NCBI GenBank assembly: GCA_037954665.1
Contig: JBBMOL010000072.1
Coordinates: 1,204,340 to 1,268,339 of the forward strand
Source: Laguncularia racemosa
Taxonomy: Eukaryota > Streptophyta > Magnoliopsida > Myrtales > Combretaceae
Length of the DNA stretch: 64,000 bases
Direction: 5' to 3'
Positions 24,165 to 37,800 of the stretch are shown piece by piece (the first letter of the stretch is position 1; each line of letters opens with the position of its first letter). A program made the translations under genes and the position numbers. The notes under the pieces are model-generated. The model did not search any database and was not told where the DNA came from. It saw only the letters and a program-made list of their open reading frames with translations.

Positions 24165-27100
24165 TGCTTGAAGAAGATTATTGGTGGATATCAAATGAGC
24201 AAAAGCTTGTACAAATTCAATATAAAATGACAAAATTTTGAATAAGGAATGCTTGAGAAGACCTTTGCAAAGTCTGCAACCAGGTAAGGGACCACTTCAT
24301 TTGGGCAAATTGGTAATTGGTATTTATAGTCGTCTTGTATGCTTTGTTTGAACAGAGCAATGCATGTCATTCGAATGACAATACATTTTGCTTGGATGAA
24401 ATGTATAAAGAGATTCGAATGGTGTTCTCTTGTTCAGATGAATCTGCTCCGCCTAGAGTAATTCATCGGGGATGTTCCTTATGATCGTTGATTTGTGTTG
24501 TCTTTTCATTTCCTTGATGATCTTGTATTGCACACTTTGTTTGGATGCAATTCTACACTTTTTTATTTTTTAAGATGGTCATTTTTCAAAAAGTTTTATG
24601 TTTTGGTTATTGTATTATTTTTCAAGGGTAAAATGGTAAACGAGAGTCTTAAACTTGTCGAGTTTGCTTGTACTTAGCTATTTCTACATAAAATAAGATA
24701 ATTGACTAAGTTTGTGGTTGTTGTTTATGCTTTTGCTCGTGAATTAGTATATTTATTTTAGTATTATTGTATATATAAATCATGTGGGTTTATATATGTT
24801 AACAATAATAATTATATAATAAGACTATCATATTATATAAAGTTCTAATAAAGTAATATGATAAGATTATGGACTTTAATGTATTAAATCAAGTATAGAT
24901 TAATATGTGTAGAGATAGAAAATATTATTTTTAGTTTTATGATAAGTTAAATTGGAAATATTAAAAAATTAACAAGTAGTTAATGTATATATATATAAAA
25001 AGTTGTGGTTCCTAAGTTGCATGATACTATTTCTATTTTTTCTAACACCTCATCTTTAAAAAAAACAAGAGATAACTGATCTCTAAGGAAATCTATTAAC
25101 TTAGAAGATTGATCCATTACATTGAGTTATGTGTCTCTCAAATCATGATTTCAAGTATGTTTTCATTTACCTTTTTTTTTTAATTTGTGCCCTACTTTTT
25201 ATATGGATTGTTGCTAGAGCATATATATTATGAGACTAATAACCAATTAATCCTAACAATTATACGTCGGTGGCACATGCATGTGCTTTGTGCAATTTTC
25301 TCACTATTGAGCATCATAACTTACTTGTGTTCGGGATATTGAATTTTACATATAAATGATTTACAATAGACTAACACTTGTGATTATCTTAAACATGATC
25401 TCTGGATTAAAGTGGGAAAGACATACCATAGATGGATTTAATTTCGTTTTATGTTGACTAATATTTTTCTAAACATGTCCATACTTTTGGAAAATGTAAT
25501 GATTGTTATGAATTTCAGGTTTCCTATAAATTCACGTTAATGTAATTCTTTGAATTTTGAGCAGATTCAATATAGGATTTTAAATGAAATATCTGTATGT
25601 TAAAAATATATATTTTTATGGATTATTATAGCAGGTTCTTGGCATTGTATATTCCAGCCGCGTGTAGAAATATGTGCTAGATTGTCACATCCAAAGGATG
25701 GGAGGGGTTATAATTTAATTAGCAGGATATTTTATAACAAAGTTAGTACATTAGGTCTTATCCTATCCTCACAATCATTCATAATAAACAAAACGTGATG
25801 TTGCATCAAATGAGGAGTATTATAAAATAGTTCTCCTATTTTAACCCCTTTACCTGTGACCACTGGCCTCTAGCTAGTCGATGTCTTCACAAATGGCGGG
25901 ATAGGCAAGGTCAGGTCCTCGTTGTCCGAATTTGGCGGGGTATGCACGTCATCATAACATTACGCTATAATAATCTTTTACTTCTCATTTCTTGATTTGT
26001 TGGAACCGTGTGGTCCGAAGATGATATATTATTTATGTTTTTATAATATATAGTAAGTATGATATTAAAAATCAGTACACAACGTAAAATATATATATAT
26101 ATATACATAAATTTAATATCCTCTTACCATCTCATGGTTAGAATTATTTATTATATATATCGCAATATCATTGTAATAAATTAAAACTTTCAAATACAAA
26201 ATAAGAGTTTAGTATTCTCTTACCATCAATCTTATACTTAGAATTATTTAAAATGCACGTGATAACATCGTCGCAATAGATTAAGATTTTCAAAAATAAA
26301 TAGAGGATATAATTAGGACAAAAAAAATAAAAGATAGGTGTATTATTGAAGTATTTACTTTTAATAAAACTCTCCATTAAACATATGATACATAAAAAAA
26401 ATAAAACTCATATATAAATTACTCTTTTATGTCAGTACTTTAATAAAGGATGTCATTAAAATAAGTATATCAAAATGTATCTATTTATTTGTCGGCATGA
26501 TAAGAATATATTGAGAGAGAGGAAATAATACAAGCCATCAAAACCAATTAGTTGTAACAGTGAATATATCAAGCATGACAAGGAACAGTCGCAAAACCAG
26601 CTAAGCGAATCGTTGCAGGTCTAATATCTCAGACATGACAAGGAGACATAATCTTTTACTTCAAGAACTAAGATATTTACAAAAGGGGTAGGATCTTAGG
26701 AAGAACATCCTAGAGAATAACCCTTAATCATCTGTTTATACTCTAGGAAACATGCGTCAATTTACAATATTCGTCTTAATCATTCCTTTCTAATAATCAT
26801 TTTAGTACCAATCATGACATAAGTGCCGCAAAATTCATCTCTCTTACGAAGGCAGCAATGTCAACGAAAGTCTAGCAGGCAAAGGAAGCATACTGATATA
26901 AGTTTTTATACAATTAATAGCATATGTCATGACGTCCTTGACAAATTATTTATTTTTCATGTAAATAATGACTTATATTTTACCAACAGACATCACCAGA
27001 TGATGTGAGTGCCTGTGATTAATACATATCAAATCATACTTTATTTCTTGTCTAATAATAATTTTACATTGATAAGCTTTCATTGGCCCATAGTTTTAAT

Positions 27101-27234
27101 ATTTCTTTGTCGTTTCATTATGAGCAGATATAGGAAGTGGAAGATAACAGCCGGATGCTTATTAATATAGAGATGGAAAGAGAAAGAGAGTGGAGTAAGC
27201 GCACAATCGACCTCCCTTTATACCAACTCGTATA
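24165..27234. other. AT-rich gene-free DNA
   Basis: No protein motif, RNA gene or clear repeat end was recognised. A TA-dinucleotide run lies at about 26086-26105. Sequence near 24240-24480 is less AT-rich but is broken in all frames. Confidence 0.45.
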
Positions 27235-27479
27235 TGATCTCGGATTTAGGGTTTTTGAAACCGAAACAATAATAAAAAGAAGGCATTTTTAATGGTATTC
27301 TTGGGTAATCTAGATAAATGGAAATGAAGGGAATATGGATAAATGATAGATTAGAGATGACACACCAATCTATGAAATAAACTCAGTTTAAACTAAATTA
27401 GTGATCAATATGACGTATGATTAATAAAACAACTTACAGTGTAAATGGATATTGATATTTTAATGTCCCAAACTCTAAA

Positions 27480-30190
27480 TATTACAACATGCCATACATC
27501 AAAACTAACTAGTGACAAACAAAGGCATTAGATTCAATCATTGTCTCCAAATAATCTATAACCATCGTAAAAACACATACTAACAAAAAACTTCAAATCA
27601 CATAACTGAATGATTTGAATAAGTCTCACTCTATAACACACTAAACATAGCATTAGAGTCACCGCCCCTAATATAATTAACCATCAACATAATTGAATTC
27701 ATAAATAGCAAAAAAAGAGTTATCTCTAACTCCTAGACATCGATTAACACAAAATATAACTAAGGTCCAACTATTATGACTGTTGATCGTTTGCATAGTA
27801 GTAATCACCACTCTTTCGATTTTGATAGAAAACACCTAAGCTAGAGTTGACATAATTCAAATTCTCATTAAGTTCACTTGCAACTAAAAAGAAATAGGAA
27901 TGAGCCAAAAGCTTAGTATATGAGTACCTATCATCACATCCGCATGTCAAACAGTCACATATCACATGCATATATGCAGAAGATAACATACAACCAATCC
28001 AATTAGTATCTTGATTTAGAGCGAAACACCATAAACGGAAATCTAACAGAATTTTATGCCATGGCATTTGTTACATGGGTTTATAAGTCCAAGGGCCATT
28101 AATTACATGAATCCAAGAGTCCATGAGTTAAACTAGAACATAGCCCAAATCATCTAGGTACATAACTTTGGTAGGAAAAATGTCATGTATCGATTATCGA
28201 GAATCTAACCTCATATCTACTACTTGATACGACACACTTTGTCAAGAATTTGTCGAATAAAAGAGGATTGGAAAGGTGTTTTGATATTTTTAATAATGGA
28301 AACAAGAAATTAAAGACATGTTTAAGGATTCTAAAGAGTAATCATAAAAAACCCTAAACTATTTGCAAATTTCTAACAATAAGCTAAGTATAGCAACACA
28401 CTAAAAGAATTACATATTAAAAGGTGTAAAGGTTGATCACTGCACTTCTACACACAAACTAATAAGATCATAAACTGTAAAAGTCAAGATTGCAACTAAC
28501 AACTATCGTAAGTAAGAAGTATTTATAAGTTTCCTTGATAACCTTAAGGGATTAGATGTAAATTTATTCACTATAAATATGAATAAATGCTAAAACCAAT
28601 ATCTATCTAAAGAAAAATAACATAAACTAATGCATCTAATCGGTTCACTAGTAGAGATCATGGACATGAACCTTAGCTGTGGTTCTCTCTAAGGCTTCAA
28701 TGCTCAATTAAACTCACCTAGAAGTTCATGGTTTGGTTCACAGTCGTGTTTTCAAGCCATGATCCTTACTATGTCCTTACCAATTCCATTCATGTTCCAA
28801 AATCATGGGCGTAATCCTAATGACGAATCTCTCTAATCTTCCCTAAACTTCCACTAACTTCATTTTTCAACCTGTAAATCTTCATTCTAGTAGATTAAAG
28901 TTGTTCTTTCATAGATTCCAAGTGTTTGAAGTTGGAAAATTTCCACAAATGACTTATCATCTTCATTCCCAAGATCATTAATAATTCTTAGAGTCAAACT
29001 GTGAAGTCCTTGAGATCTTACTCTTGTGATAGGACCATGATACCCATCACTACTTCCATTGACACACCACTACTCATCAACTTTATGCTTCAAATAGGTA
29101 TTAAGTTCATGACTTAGCTAACCTAACATATACAACCAACACGCAAGATAAACATATACCTAATATAGCACTCTCCACAAAATTAGTGTTGAACAACTCA
29201 TTTCTAGCACCTGGTCATTACACACAACAAAAACTCGTTTTAGATTTATCTAATTGGTATCGTCTATGATTATCTTGCTTACACATACACACATATTAAA
29301 GGTAAAATATTTGAAATAGAATAAAGAGTAATATAATTTGGTGCAATTTATAAAGAAGAACAATAAAGGCAACATAGTTGTTGTTTCTACAAGAAGAACA
29401 TTAGTTGGTCGATATAATGGAGCTAAGCCACTCCTCAAATGCCACCATCCGCTTGGTAAAGGGAGTACCAACTGGTAGGTATCCCTTTAGTCTGCATAAT
29501 TTTTGTAGATTGACCAACACTTCTTCCTTAACAACTGCTTCTACTTCCTCATCTACTTCAATGTATAACAACCAGCCGTCTTTCGATACTTACCTCTACC
29601 ACAACATCGTTTTGTTTCAACAACAACATCACAAAGTAAACCAAATAAAAAAAACTCTTAAACTTGAATCTTGATTGAATCTTGTACAACCTTTTCTTAT
29701 TATATGCAATTCCACCCCTAAACAATTGCTAAACACGTTGCTAAAAACACCAAAAATATCAAACAACATTCAGATTGAGTGCTAAGACATGCAAAGCCAC
29801 CAACTTACTCGAAGTAACTCTCTTTGGAACAAAATACTTGACAAAACTCTTTCCAAAACACAAGAAAACCCTATATTTCCACCATGAAGACTCTCAATAT
29901 CATGTTATATGAAGAAACTCAAAGAAAAACCCAATCTTAAATGTGCTTACCTTCTCAAATCACTACTAGCTGGTTAGATATAGAAGAAACTATTGTGGAA
30001 GAGGAAAGAAGAAGAAAGAATGTGATAAGAAAAAAATAGGTAAGAAAAGAAAAGAGAAGTGGGAGAGAGGGAGATATAGTTATGAGATCTGAACAAGTCA
30101 AATCTCCAAAATACCCTTCACTTATCATTTATTTTACAATAGCCAATAACCTTAATATCTTTTTATATTCTTTTATTTTCTGTCGAGTTT
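27480..30190. other. 2.7-kb insertion inside the left LTR, unassigned
   Basis: The right LTR passes directly from the GTAGATACTAATG segment to the AATCTAAATTA segment. In the left LTR these two are separated by 2.7 kb. The inserted DNA has no recognised protein motif. Two overlapping frames on opposite strands at 29250-29674 show no family signature. A TTGGTATCGTC near 29250 could be a weak primer-binding-like word. Its nature is unknown. Confidence 0.4.
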
Positions 30191-30326
30191 TATAGATATG
30201 ATGCATAAAATCTAAACAATCGATTTTCCACAATCTAAATTATAGATTGATAAGAACTCAACTAAACAAAGAGGACAATCAATTAATACTATCCATGTAT
30301 CTAATAATAACTCAAATTCATTCATG

Positions 30327-30526
30327 CATTACATAAGGTTGCTATTTATTGACTCATAAACATAACCTTAGTCACTATGAAAGGAAACAATAAAAGAGGA
30401 AATTAAAACCTAATAATAAAGTATTCCATTACATAAGGTTGCTATTTATAGGCTCATAAACATAACCTTACTCACTATGAAAGGAAACAAGAAAAGAGGA
30501 AATTAAAACCTGGTAATAAAGTACTG
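30327..30526. repeat. 100-bp tandem duplication
   Basis: Two head-to-tail copies of exactly 100 bp start CATTACATAAGGTTGC (30327-30426 and 30427-30526) and differ at only a few positions. The right LTR of the same element has a single diverged copy near 33345-33440, so the duplication arose in the left LTR after insertion. Confidence 0.85.
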
Positions 30527-30984
30527 AAATATTACAAATGGATATTGAATCTAATTAAAATAAGAAAGAAATAATCAAAACTAGCTAATAGAATAAGCAA
30601 ATGACACATTGGAATGTGACTCTAAAATTCATTGGTTAACTATGATGTCATGGGCAATTGGCCATAATGTCATGGGTGTTTGAGCGTATGCCATAGCTAG
30701 TTGATTACAAACTATTGTGCAATCAATAGTTGATGCTATAATTACTGCAAGGCTAAAGAAGTTCCATTATTGGATATTAGTTATGTTGGACACTATAATT
30801 TTGTTCTAGCTTTGATTATTAGAAAGATCTCCTTAGACACATGAAAAAGGTTTATTGGCCCTTTATCTTCTTGACAAATGCAAACTTTTCCTATCCAACC
30901 TCTTCTATATTCATAGAAGCAATTTAAAAATCTAATAACTCTTATGAATAATATAAGTACTCTTGTACCTACCATATATTATTT

Positions 30985-31760
30985 ATTTGTTGTACTACCA
31001 TGGTCTTTCTAGTAATAAATGTGTGTATTCATGGGAACCACATCATAGACAACCTTGTTAGTATAATCATCAATTGACAAAGGGATACATGCTTGTGAAC
31101 ATGCATGACTACTTGATTATTGAGCTAATGTAGAGTGTAAGGTTTTGGATGTGTAGTGGTTTACATTCCCATTTCTTAACAAATTATGCATAAATAATAT
31201 TGACATGGTTGCCTCCATTTATATTTAATTTACACTTGTTACCTTGTACTAAATATCAAGCATGGAATAAGTTTTCTCTTAACCCCATATCTTCCTCAAT
31301 CTAAATGCATGGATTTTTCTATGCTAGCATTATGGAGCCACTCACGGTAGAAACCAATTTTGTTTTCCTTATGGTTTCTACATCCCCAGATTTTATATTC
31401 TTCATATCTCTAGTTACTCTCTCAACTACCTAATTTTACACCCAATTTTCGATTTCCTTAGGGCTTATTGTACCATCTCTTTTGTTTTCTTTCATTAGTA
31501 GATCGATATAAGTTCTTTAAATGATCATACACAACATTGCAATAAATTTTCCCTAGTTTGCTTAAAAATATATGGCAATCATCTATGAAAGCTAGTTGTA
31601 TCTTCATAAGCATTGCTCGAAGAAAAAGCTACTCATGCTTGTCCTGTTAGTCGAATTATCTTATTATAACAAACTAACTCATATGGATTTAGATGATTCA
31701 CAATGTCTAAGCCTAATTTCTCCACAGCATGTGATCTAAAATTAAATGTTGAAAAAAAAT
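30985..31760 (-). pseudogene. Ty3/gypsy aspartic protease region, decayed
   Basis: On the minus strand one frame reads an IDDYTNKVVYDVVPMNTHIYY stretch, then a stop, then KDHG. This corresponds to the family pattern before and through the LLGRPW motif that closes retroviral-type proteases of plant Ty3/gypsy elements. Upstream, towards higher coordinates, further pieces such as an HNLLRNG segment are consistent with the domain start but lie in shifted frames with stops. The catalytic DSG triad was not recognised. This is a dead remnant of the internal region of the element spanning 27235-33620. Confidence 0.55.
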
Positions 31761-32241
31761 TATCAATAAGCATGTGAAAACAAGCATATTTGGAATTCTA
31801 ATGGGAGTATTAAATTTACTTTCCATTTTACTCTAAAACACTTCAAATCCAACAATCAAATCACAAATTAGTAACTTAATTCCATTAACCCCAATTAGTT
31901 AAATTCTCACGCTACTATATCAACCACACAAGTTAATCACACCAATTCACCAATTTCACCCACATGTGAACCGTGACTTCAACAATTGAGCAAAATCTAT
32001 ACTTACTATGAAGGGTGGGTCCCCTAAAACTCTAATAAAAATCAACTTGCTCTAGTATCAAATGATATATTGCTTTGGATTTAAGATTTTTGAACTTGAT
32101 ACAATAATAAAAAGAAGGTATTTTTTTTATGGTGTTTTTGGGTAGTTTCAATAACTGAAAATAAATGGGATATGAACGAATTATCGATGGATATGAAGCA
32201 TCAATCTATGTAATGAATTGGGTTTACATTAAATCCAAGGG

Positions 32242-33103
32242 CAGATGGAAAGGGGGTCAAGAATAATTAGTTAATTAAATTTATTTTAAAATTAAAAATA
32301 TATATTATTTGTATACTTTTAAGTGTAAATTTTATTGTAAAACTTAATATAACCTAACGGTTAAATGGTTGTTTTTGCATACTTAAGATCATAGGTTTGA
32401 TTCTTATTAAAGTCATTTTTATTTTTTCAAGTTGTATTTATCATCTATCTCTCACTAAATAATTTTCATTCTCTATTAGTTTTTTTTTTTAATTTTGCTA
32501 TAACATATAAAATTGAATTTTATAAATAAAAAAGATGATAGTTAACTAAATAAATTTTAAATAGGCACTACTTAGTTATTAATAACTTTATGATAAATAG
32601 TAATTATATTCGATGTTATAAGTGTTGGAATCATGTTGTATAAAATATTAGTAAATAATAATAATAATTTATATCATTTAAAATACTAACATTTTCTTTC
32701 ACTATTAATATTATAAAAAAGAATGAGCATTATTAGATAATTAATTGTCTAATCACTTATATTATTATATATATGTTTTTTATTATATTATTAATGAAAT
32801 AATCTTGTAAAATCAATATAAATAATTATGAAATACTATATCATTTTTATAATTTTGTTAAAAAAATTATTCTTTTAACCTCTTATAAAATGTATCAAGT
32901 ATTCATAATCAATATATAAAAAAGTTTAAATTTACTTTTCTATTTAATACTAGATTGTATTGAGGTACACTTATTTCTATATATATAAGATGAATTATAA
33001 TTACAATGATAAATAGATATTATTTTACAAGTAACTCTAATATTGATTTTAATACTATATATGCACTCCCCTCCTCAATAGTATGATTTTGTGTTCACCT
33101 CTG
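32242..33103. mobile_element. TIR-bearing non-autonomous DNA element (hAT-like)
   Basis: The 862-bp AT-rich insert breaks the right LTR between segments that are contiguous in the left LTR (27400-27420). It starts CAGATGGAAAGGGGG and ends TTCACCTCTG, so its ends are imperfect inverted repeats (CAGAtGGaAA against CAGAgGTgAA). Its outer sequences, a purine-rich AGGGGGTCAA start and a CCCCTCCTCAAT ... CTCTG end, resemble common plant hAT-type MITEs. No clean 8-bp target duplication remains. It has no coding frame. Confidence 0.5.
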
Positions 33104-33620
33104 ACTGAACCAGTGATCAATATGATGCATGATCAACAAAATAAATTAGTGTGTTAAGTAGATACTAATGTAACACATGAAATCTAAATTACTTGTTCAC
33201 TATAGTCCATGTTATAGATTGATAGAAACCCAACTAAATAAATAGGACAAGATTGCTTAATACTTAAGAGCGGGAGAAATCCATCTCATCAACCCATCAT
33301 AAGTTTTAACAATAACTCAAATTCACTTATCCATCAATTACCTGATTTTATAAGTTGCCTATTTATAAGTTACTAAGCATAACTTTAGTCACTGTAAAAG
33401 TAAATAATAAAAGAAGGAATTAAAACCTAAAAATAAATTACTAAAGTATTATAAATATATATTAAATCTAATTAAAATGAGAAAGAAATAACCAAAACTA
33501 AGTAATAAAATAAGCAGGTGATAGATGGAATGTGGCCACACATCGATCTTGGTTGACCATGATGTCATGGTTGGTTGATTGTAGGCTATAAGTCGTTGAT
33601 GAGGACTTTCAATTGTGGTT

Positions 33621-34720
33621 AATTGATGAGTCTTGAGGAGTTAGTTTTGTTCTATACCTTCATTTTTTGGTTTTTTTAGATTTATTTTCCATGTATCTTA
33701 TTTCTTTTTGTGTTATTTTTCTTTAATAATTTCCCATTATGTCACGAATTTTCTAATAGTTCTAGGGTTATTTTCTTAAGCTAATAAACAAGCAACCTAT
33801 ATAATAGACATTGGTTATTCGATTATCTTATTACTTGAATTTATGTTATAGACATTTGGGAGACTTGTGAATCTTGTTATCGAATATTAAGAATCCAATT
33901 TATCACTTTATTTTGAGTGAGCTAACATCTATTTAGATTGTAATGAACCTATTAGTTAAGTTTATTAGTTATATCATTTTTTTTTTAATGTCTGTTGATG
34001 GTTCTATAAGTCACCCTTAATATAAATCTATTACTCGACCATAAACTAACTCATTTCAAGTATTCATGTATAATATTGAATATTCTTTTTCCCCATACTT
34101 ATCTTTTTTCTCATTCGAATACCATACACATTAATCATTGTTAAATGGATCCTAGGATCACATCACATGATATTATAGCAATTTGGTTTGGTTTCGATTA
34201 GTGTAGAGGCAGCAATTCGTGATGGTGGGTTAGTTTTGTGTTTTATTTTATAATGAATAGGTGTTAGTACTTAAAATTACATGAAAATTATAAATAATTA
34301 GTTTACATGTAATTGTAATTATTTATATTATAGTCATGTTTTTTATATAGTGTGCTATATCGGTTTTATATTTTATTTCTGTAACCTAATGGTTTTGTAT
34401 TCATATTATAATATTATGTCAGAAATTGTCACTATAAAAACGGTTTTAATGGAATAAACAAATAAAAAATTGATCTGCAATCTGTATAGAGCTACCAATA
34501 TGAGAAGAATAATGAGGTGGTCGTAGTGGAGACTCATAAGCTCCGGGTAACTTCAATATAGGGAGTATACAAATTATTATAAAAGTACTAATAATAACGA
34601 TAGGGGCAATACCCTCCAATGGCCTTGGAGAAGCATCACAATCCGTACGGATTTTAATTTAACCGTGATTAAAGACTAACTACACATTTAACCCGAGTAA
34701 GTGCCTCATTCGCTCACTCT
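33621..34720. other. AT-rich upstream region of CYP78A
   Basis: The stretch holds no gene. It is AT-rich up to about 34480, then less so near 34490-34700 as the promoter is approached. It probably includes distal promoter sequence of the P450 gene, but no specific regulatory site could be supported. Confidence 0.4.
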
Positions 34721-34725
34721 ATTTG

Positions 34726-34734
34726 TATATAAAT
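34726..34734 (+). promoter_or_regulatory. TATA box of the CYP78A gene
   Basis: TATATAAAT lies about 154 bp before the chosen ATG at 34888. This leaves room for transcription to start around 34760 and for a leader of about 120-130 nt. Confidence 0.6.
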
Positions 34735-34887
34735 GAAGCTTTTCCACATACCATCTGCACTAAAAATGATCATCTCAGGATAATTCTACAGAAACAGGTC
34801 CTCTCCATTTTTATTTCCATCGATTTTATCGGTTTTGTTCTTTATATCAAACTCTTCCACACAAGGAGGAAAAAAATAAAAATAAAA

Positions 34888-37800
34888 ATGTCATTCAAAA
34901 TCTCTGTCTTCCTCTTAATACTCTTTTTAGGGTTTGCTAGCCAAAGTTGGTCTCTCCATCTTTTTCTTTTCTCTTTATATTTCCTACTTCATCTTTCCTT
35001 AAAATTTTGGCTAGTCCCTGGTGGCTTTGCATGGAGAAACCATTGCAACAGCACCTTAAAGCTCAAAGGCCCCATCGGCTGGCCTATTCTTGGCACCATC
35101 CCTCAAATGGGTTCTCTCGCTCATCGTAAACTCGCTTCCATGGCCAATTCTAATGACGCAACGCGCGTGATGGCACTCAGTTTAGGTGCTACACGTTTGA
35201 TAATAAGTAGCCACCCCGAAACCGCCAAGGAAATCCTCTCTAGCCCGTCATTTTCGGATCGTCCGATCAAAGAGTCCGCTCGATTACTGATGTTTGAGCG
35301 TGCAATCGGGTTCTCCCCCTCGGGAACCTATTGGCGCCACCTGCGTAGGATCGCAGTTAACAATATGTTCTCCCCGCGTAGGATTGGTAGCCTAGAGGGC
35401 CTACACAATCTCATGGTGGAGGAGATGGTGACGCAGGTTTGGAAGGAAATGAAAGGAAAGGGACTGGTCGAAATGAGAGGAATATTGCAAAGGGGCTCTC
35501 AAAGGAATATCATAGGGAGTGTTTTTGGACAATTTGAGTGTGTGGACATAAAAGAACTAGAGAATATGGTTAGGGAAGGTTATGAATTACTTGCAACGTA
35601 CAATTGGGAAGATCATATTCCTCTGAAGTTCTTGGACTTGTACGGGGTTAAGAGAAAGTGCCATAAATTGGCAGCAAAGGTCAGGACTGTGATAGGTCAA
35701 ATTGTAGAGGAAAGGAAAAGAAAAGGAGGATATGGACGTGGAGATGGAGATGGAGATGGGAATGATTTCCTTAGCGCTTTGCTCTCTTTGCCTGAGGTGG
35801 ATCAGCTAAGTGAATCAGATATGATTGCTGTTTTGTGGGTAAGCACCGTATTTCTCTCTTTTACTTACCCATCTTGTGTTTGTGTAATCTGTAGCATATT
35901 TTTGAATCAGCGCTGGCGAGTAAGTATCTAAATAATATAAAATAATTATACAATAAAGACTAGATATTTAATTTTTATATTACTTAGAATTTTTTTCTTC
36001 AAATTCTAAACTAAGAAATTGAATAAAAATATCCGTGAAGCAAATTGTGAATTATGCATAGTTTTCATAATTATTATTATTTTGGTTAAGAGCATAGCTT
36101 AATTTGTGGTAACTTTATGTGTCATACTATGGCTCTCAATTCCCCCTTAAATAATATAGATAATTTTTTTTGTATACAATATATTAAACTAACACAAATG
36201 GAACGTCTATGTGCCTCAAAAGAGTAATCAAAAGTATATATTTTGGCTTATCTCTATTAGCCTATTCATATAAAAAATTATAAGGCAAAGGATAAATATA
36301 TCCTTTTAAACTATTGATCATGAGTGGATGGATACCTAAATTGTTCAAGTGTGATTTTATACTAATAATTCTCAAATTGTCAATAAAATCTCAAAAATGG
36401 TTACTATTTATAGTCTTTTTAGTGCCAAGTTTTGGATTTTTATAATTGTTTGAATTTATTTACATGTTTTAAAAATTATGAATAGGTGAAATCTACACTA
36501 GAAGTTTAGCTGCTATTTACTTTTATGTAGTATATTTGTCATGTATTACTTAGGATTGAGTGGAATAGTAAAGTTTGGCTTAAAAATATAAATATAGAAG
36601 CCAAAATTCACATAAACATTTATTAAACTTGACGGTTTGTGATGGACCGAGCATATAAGAAGATATTAATTAACAAGTAGAAAAGAACTTTTCGTTGGTT
36701 TTCCTGTTGTCGATCGTGTCTTTTTTTGAAGTTAACACGTGCACTCTTATAAAATATTGTAACAAAATGATGGCAAAAGAAAGTATTCTTGCATTTGCAT
36801 GTTGTCATGGCAGATTGGTCAAATACCAAAAGGTCGTTGTCTAAATTTATGTAATCATTTGTTACTATATATATACTAAATTCGGACTAATCAAATAACT
36901 ACACTAAACACTAAAGCATCCCACATGGAAGAATCCATTTTACAACCTCCATCATTCGGCAGCAGCCATAGTCTTGACATTTAAATACTCTTCATAGCTA
37001 TTGAAACTTGTTATATTTGTTGACAGATATTAAGAAAATAGTACAACACTAGCTATAAATACATAAAATATTGAATTTAAGACCTAATTATTATGTACCC
37101 AAACTACGTTGGTCTTGATTGTTTCAAAATTTAGAGTTAAAATAATTTACGTCAAATTACTTTTCATTCTAAATACATCATGTTGTAATATAAGAATATC
37201 TTGTCATGACATATATTTAAAGGCTTTTTGATAATTAAACAGTGACGATCTTCAATAAATATTACGGATAATTTTAAGAAAATTGGTTTTTTCATGCCAT
37301 TAAAGACAATATAATGCATCTTCCAATTACCGTTTCCCGAGTATACATAGAAGGATTCACTTATGCACTTTATAACATATTGGATATATCTATACTAAAT
37401 AATATAAAGTAAATTATAGTGATATCTCCTAAAAACTATTAAAATTACAAAAAAAAAAAAGTATTTATAGAATACAATATTTAGACCCTTACAAATTTCC
37501 AAACAATAGCTTTCTAAATATATGTGTACAAGAAAATTGTTCCGGAGGTTATGTGAGGTAAGTGGAAAAAAGGGTATAACAACATAGGTTATATTAGTTT
37601 AATTTACCTAATAAAATATTTAACTGTGAGCTACAAAACACATGTATAAAAAAAAGAAAAAAGAATTTTATCATTTATCAAATGAATAATCTGTGATCTA
37701 TATGCGAGGGATTTTTCATTTTTTTAAGGACTCATTGTATCTATTTCTTATCTTTGAGGCTTTACTTAATTAGATCATTGAGACTTCAACATCTGCTGTC

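Larger units (their letters stand above)
27235..33620 (-). mobile_element. Old Ty3/gypsy-like retrotransposon with nested insertions
   Basis: Two diverged direct copies flank the internal part and are read as LTRs: left about 27235-30750, right about 32063-33620. Both contain AATAATAAAAAGAAGG, GTGATCAATATGA, then AATTAAAACCT and CAATAATAAAAG-type text in the same order. Just inside the right copy, the minus strand reads TTTGATACTAGAGCA (about 32051-32065), which matches a tRNA-iMet primer binding site (TGGTATCAGAGCA) at about 10 of 13 bases. The internal part encodes a broken minus-strand protease. The left LTR is split by about 2.7 kb of unrelated DNA (27480-30190) and the right one by a TIR-bearing insert (32242-33103). 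The outer right edge is approximate and no target duplication was found. Confidence 0.55.

Noticed and set aside
29250..29674. Two overlapping opposite-strand frames of 73 and 89 codons
   Set aside because: Neither shows a known motif. They lie in the unassigned 2.7-kb insertion inside an old LTR.
34723..34887. In-frame extension of CYP78A upstream of the ATG at 34888
   Set aside because: The extension begins with a non-ATG codon and lies partly within the TATA box. The family N-terminus, a hydrophobic anchor right after Met, fits the ATG at 34888.
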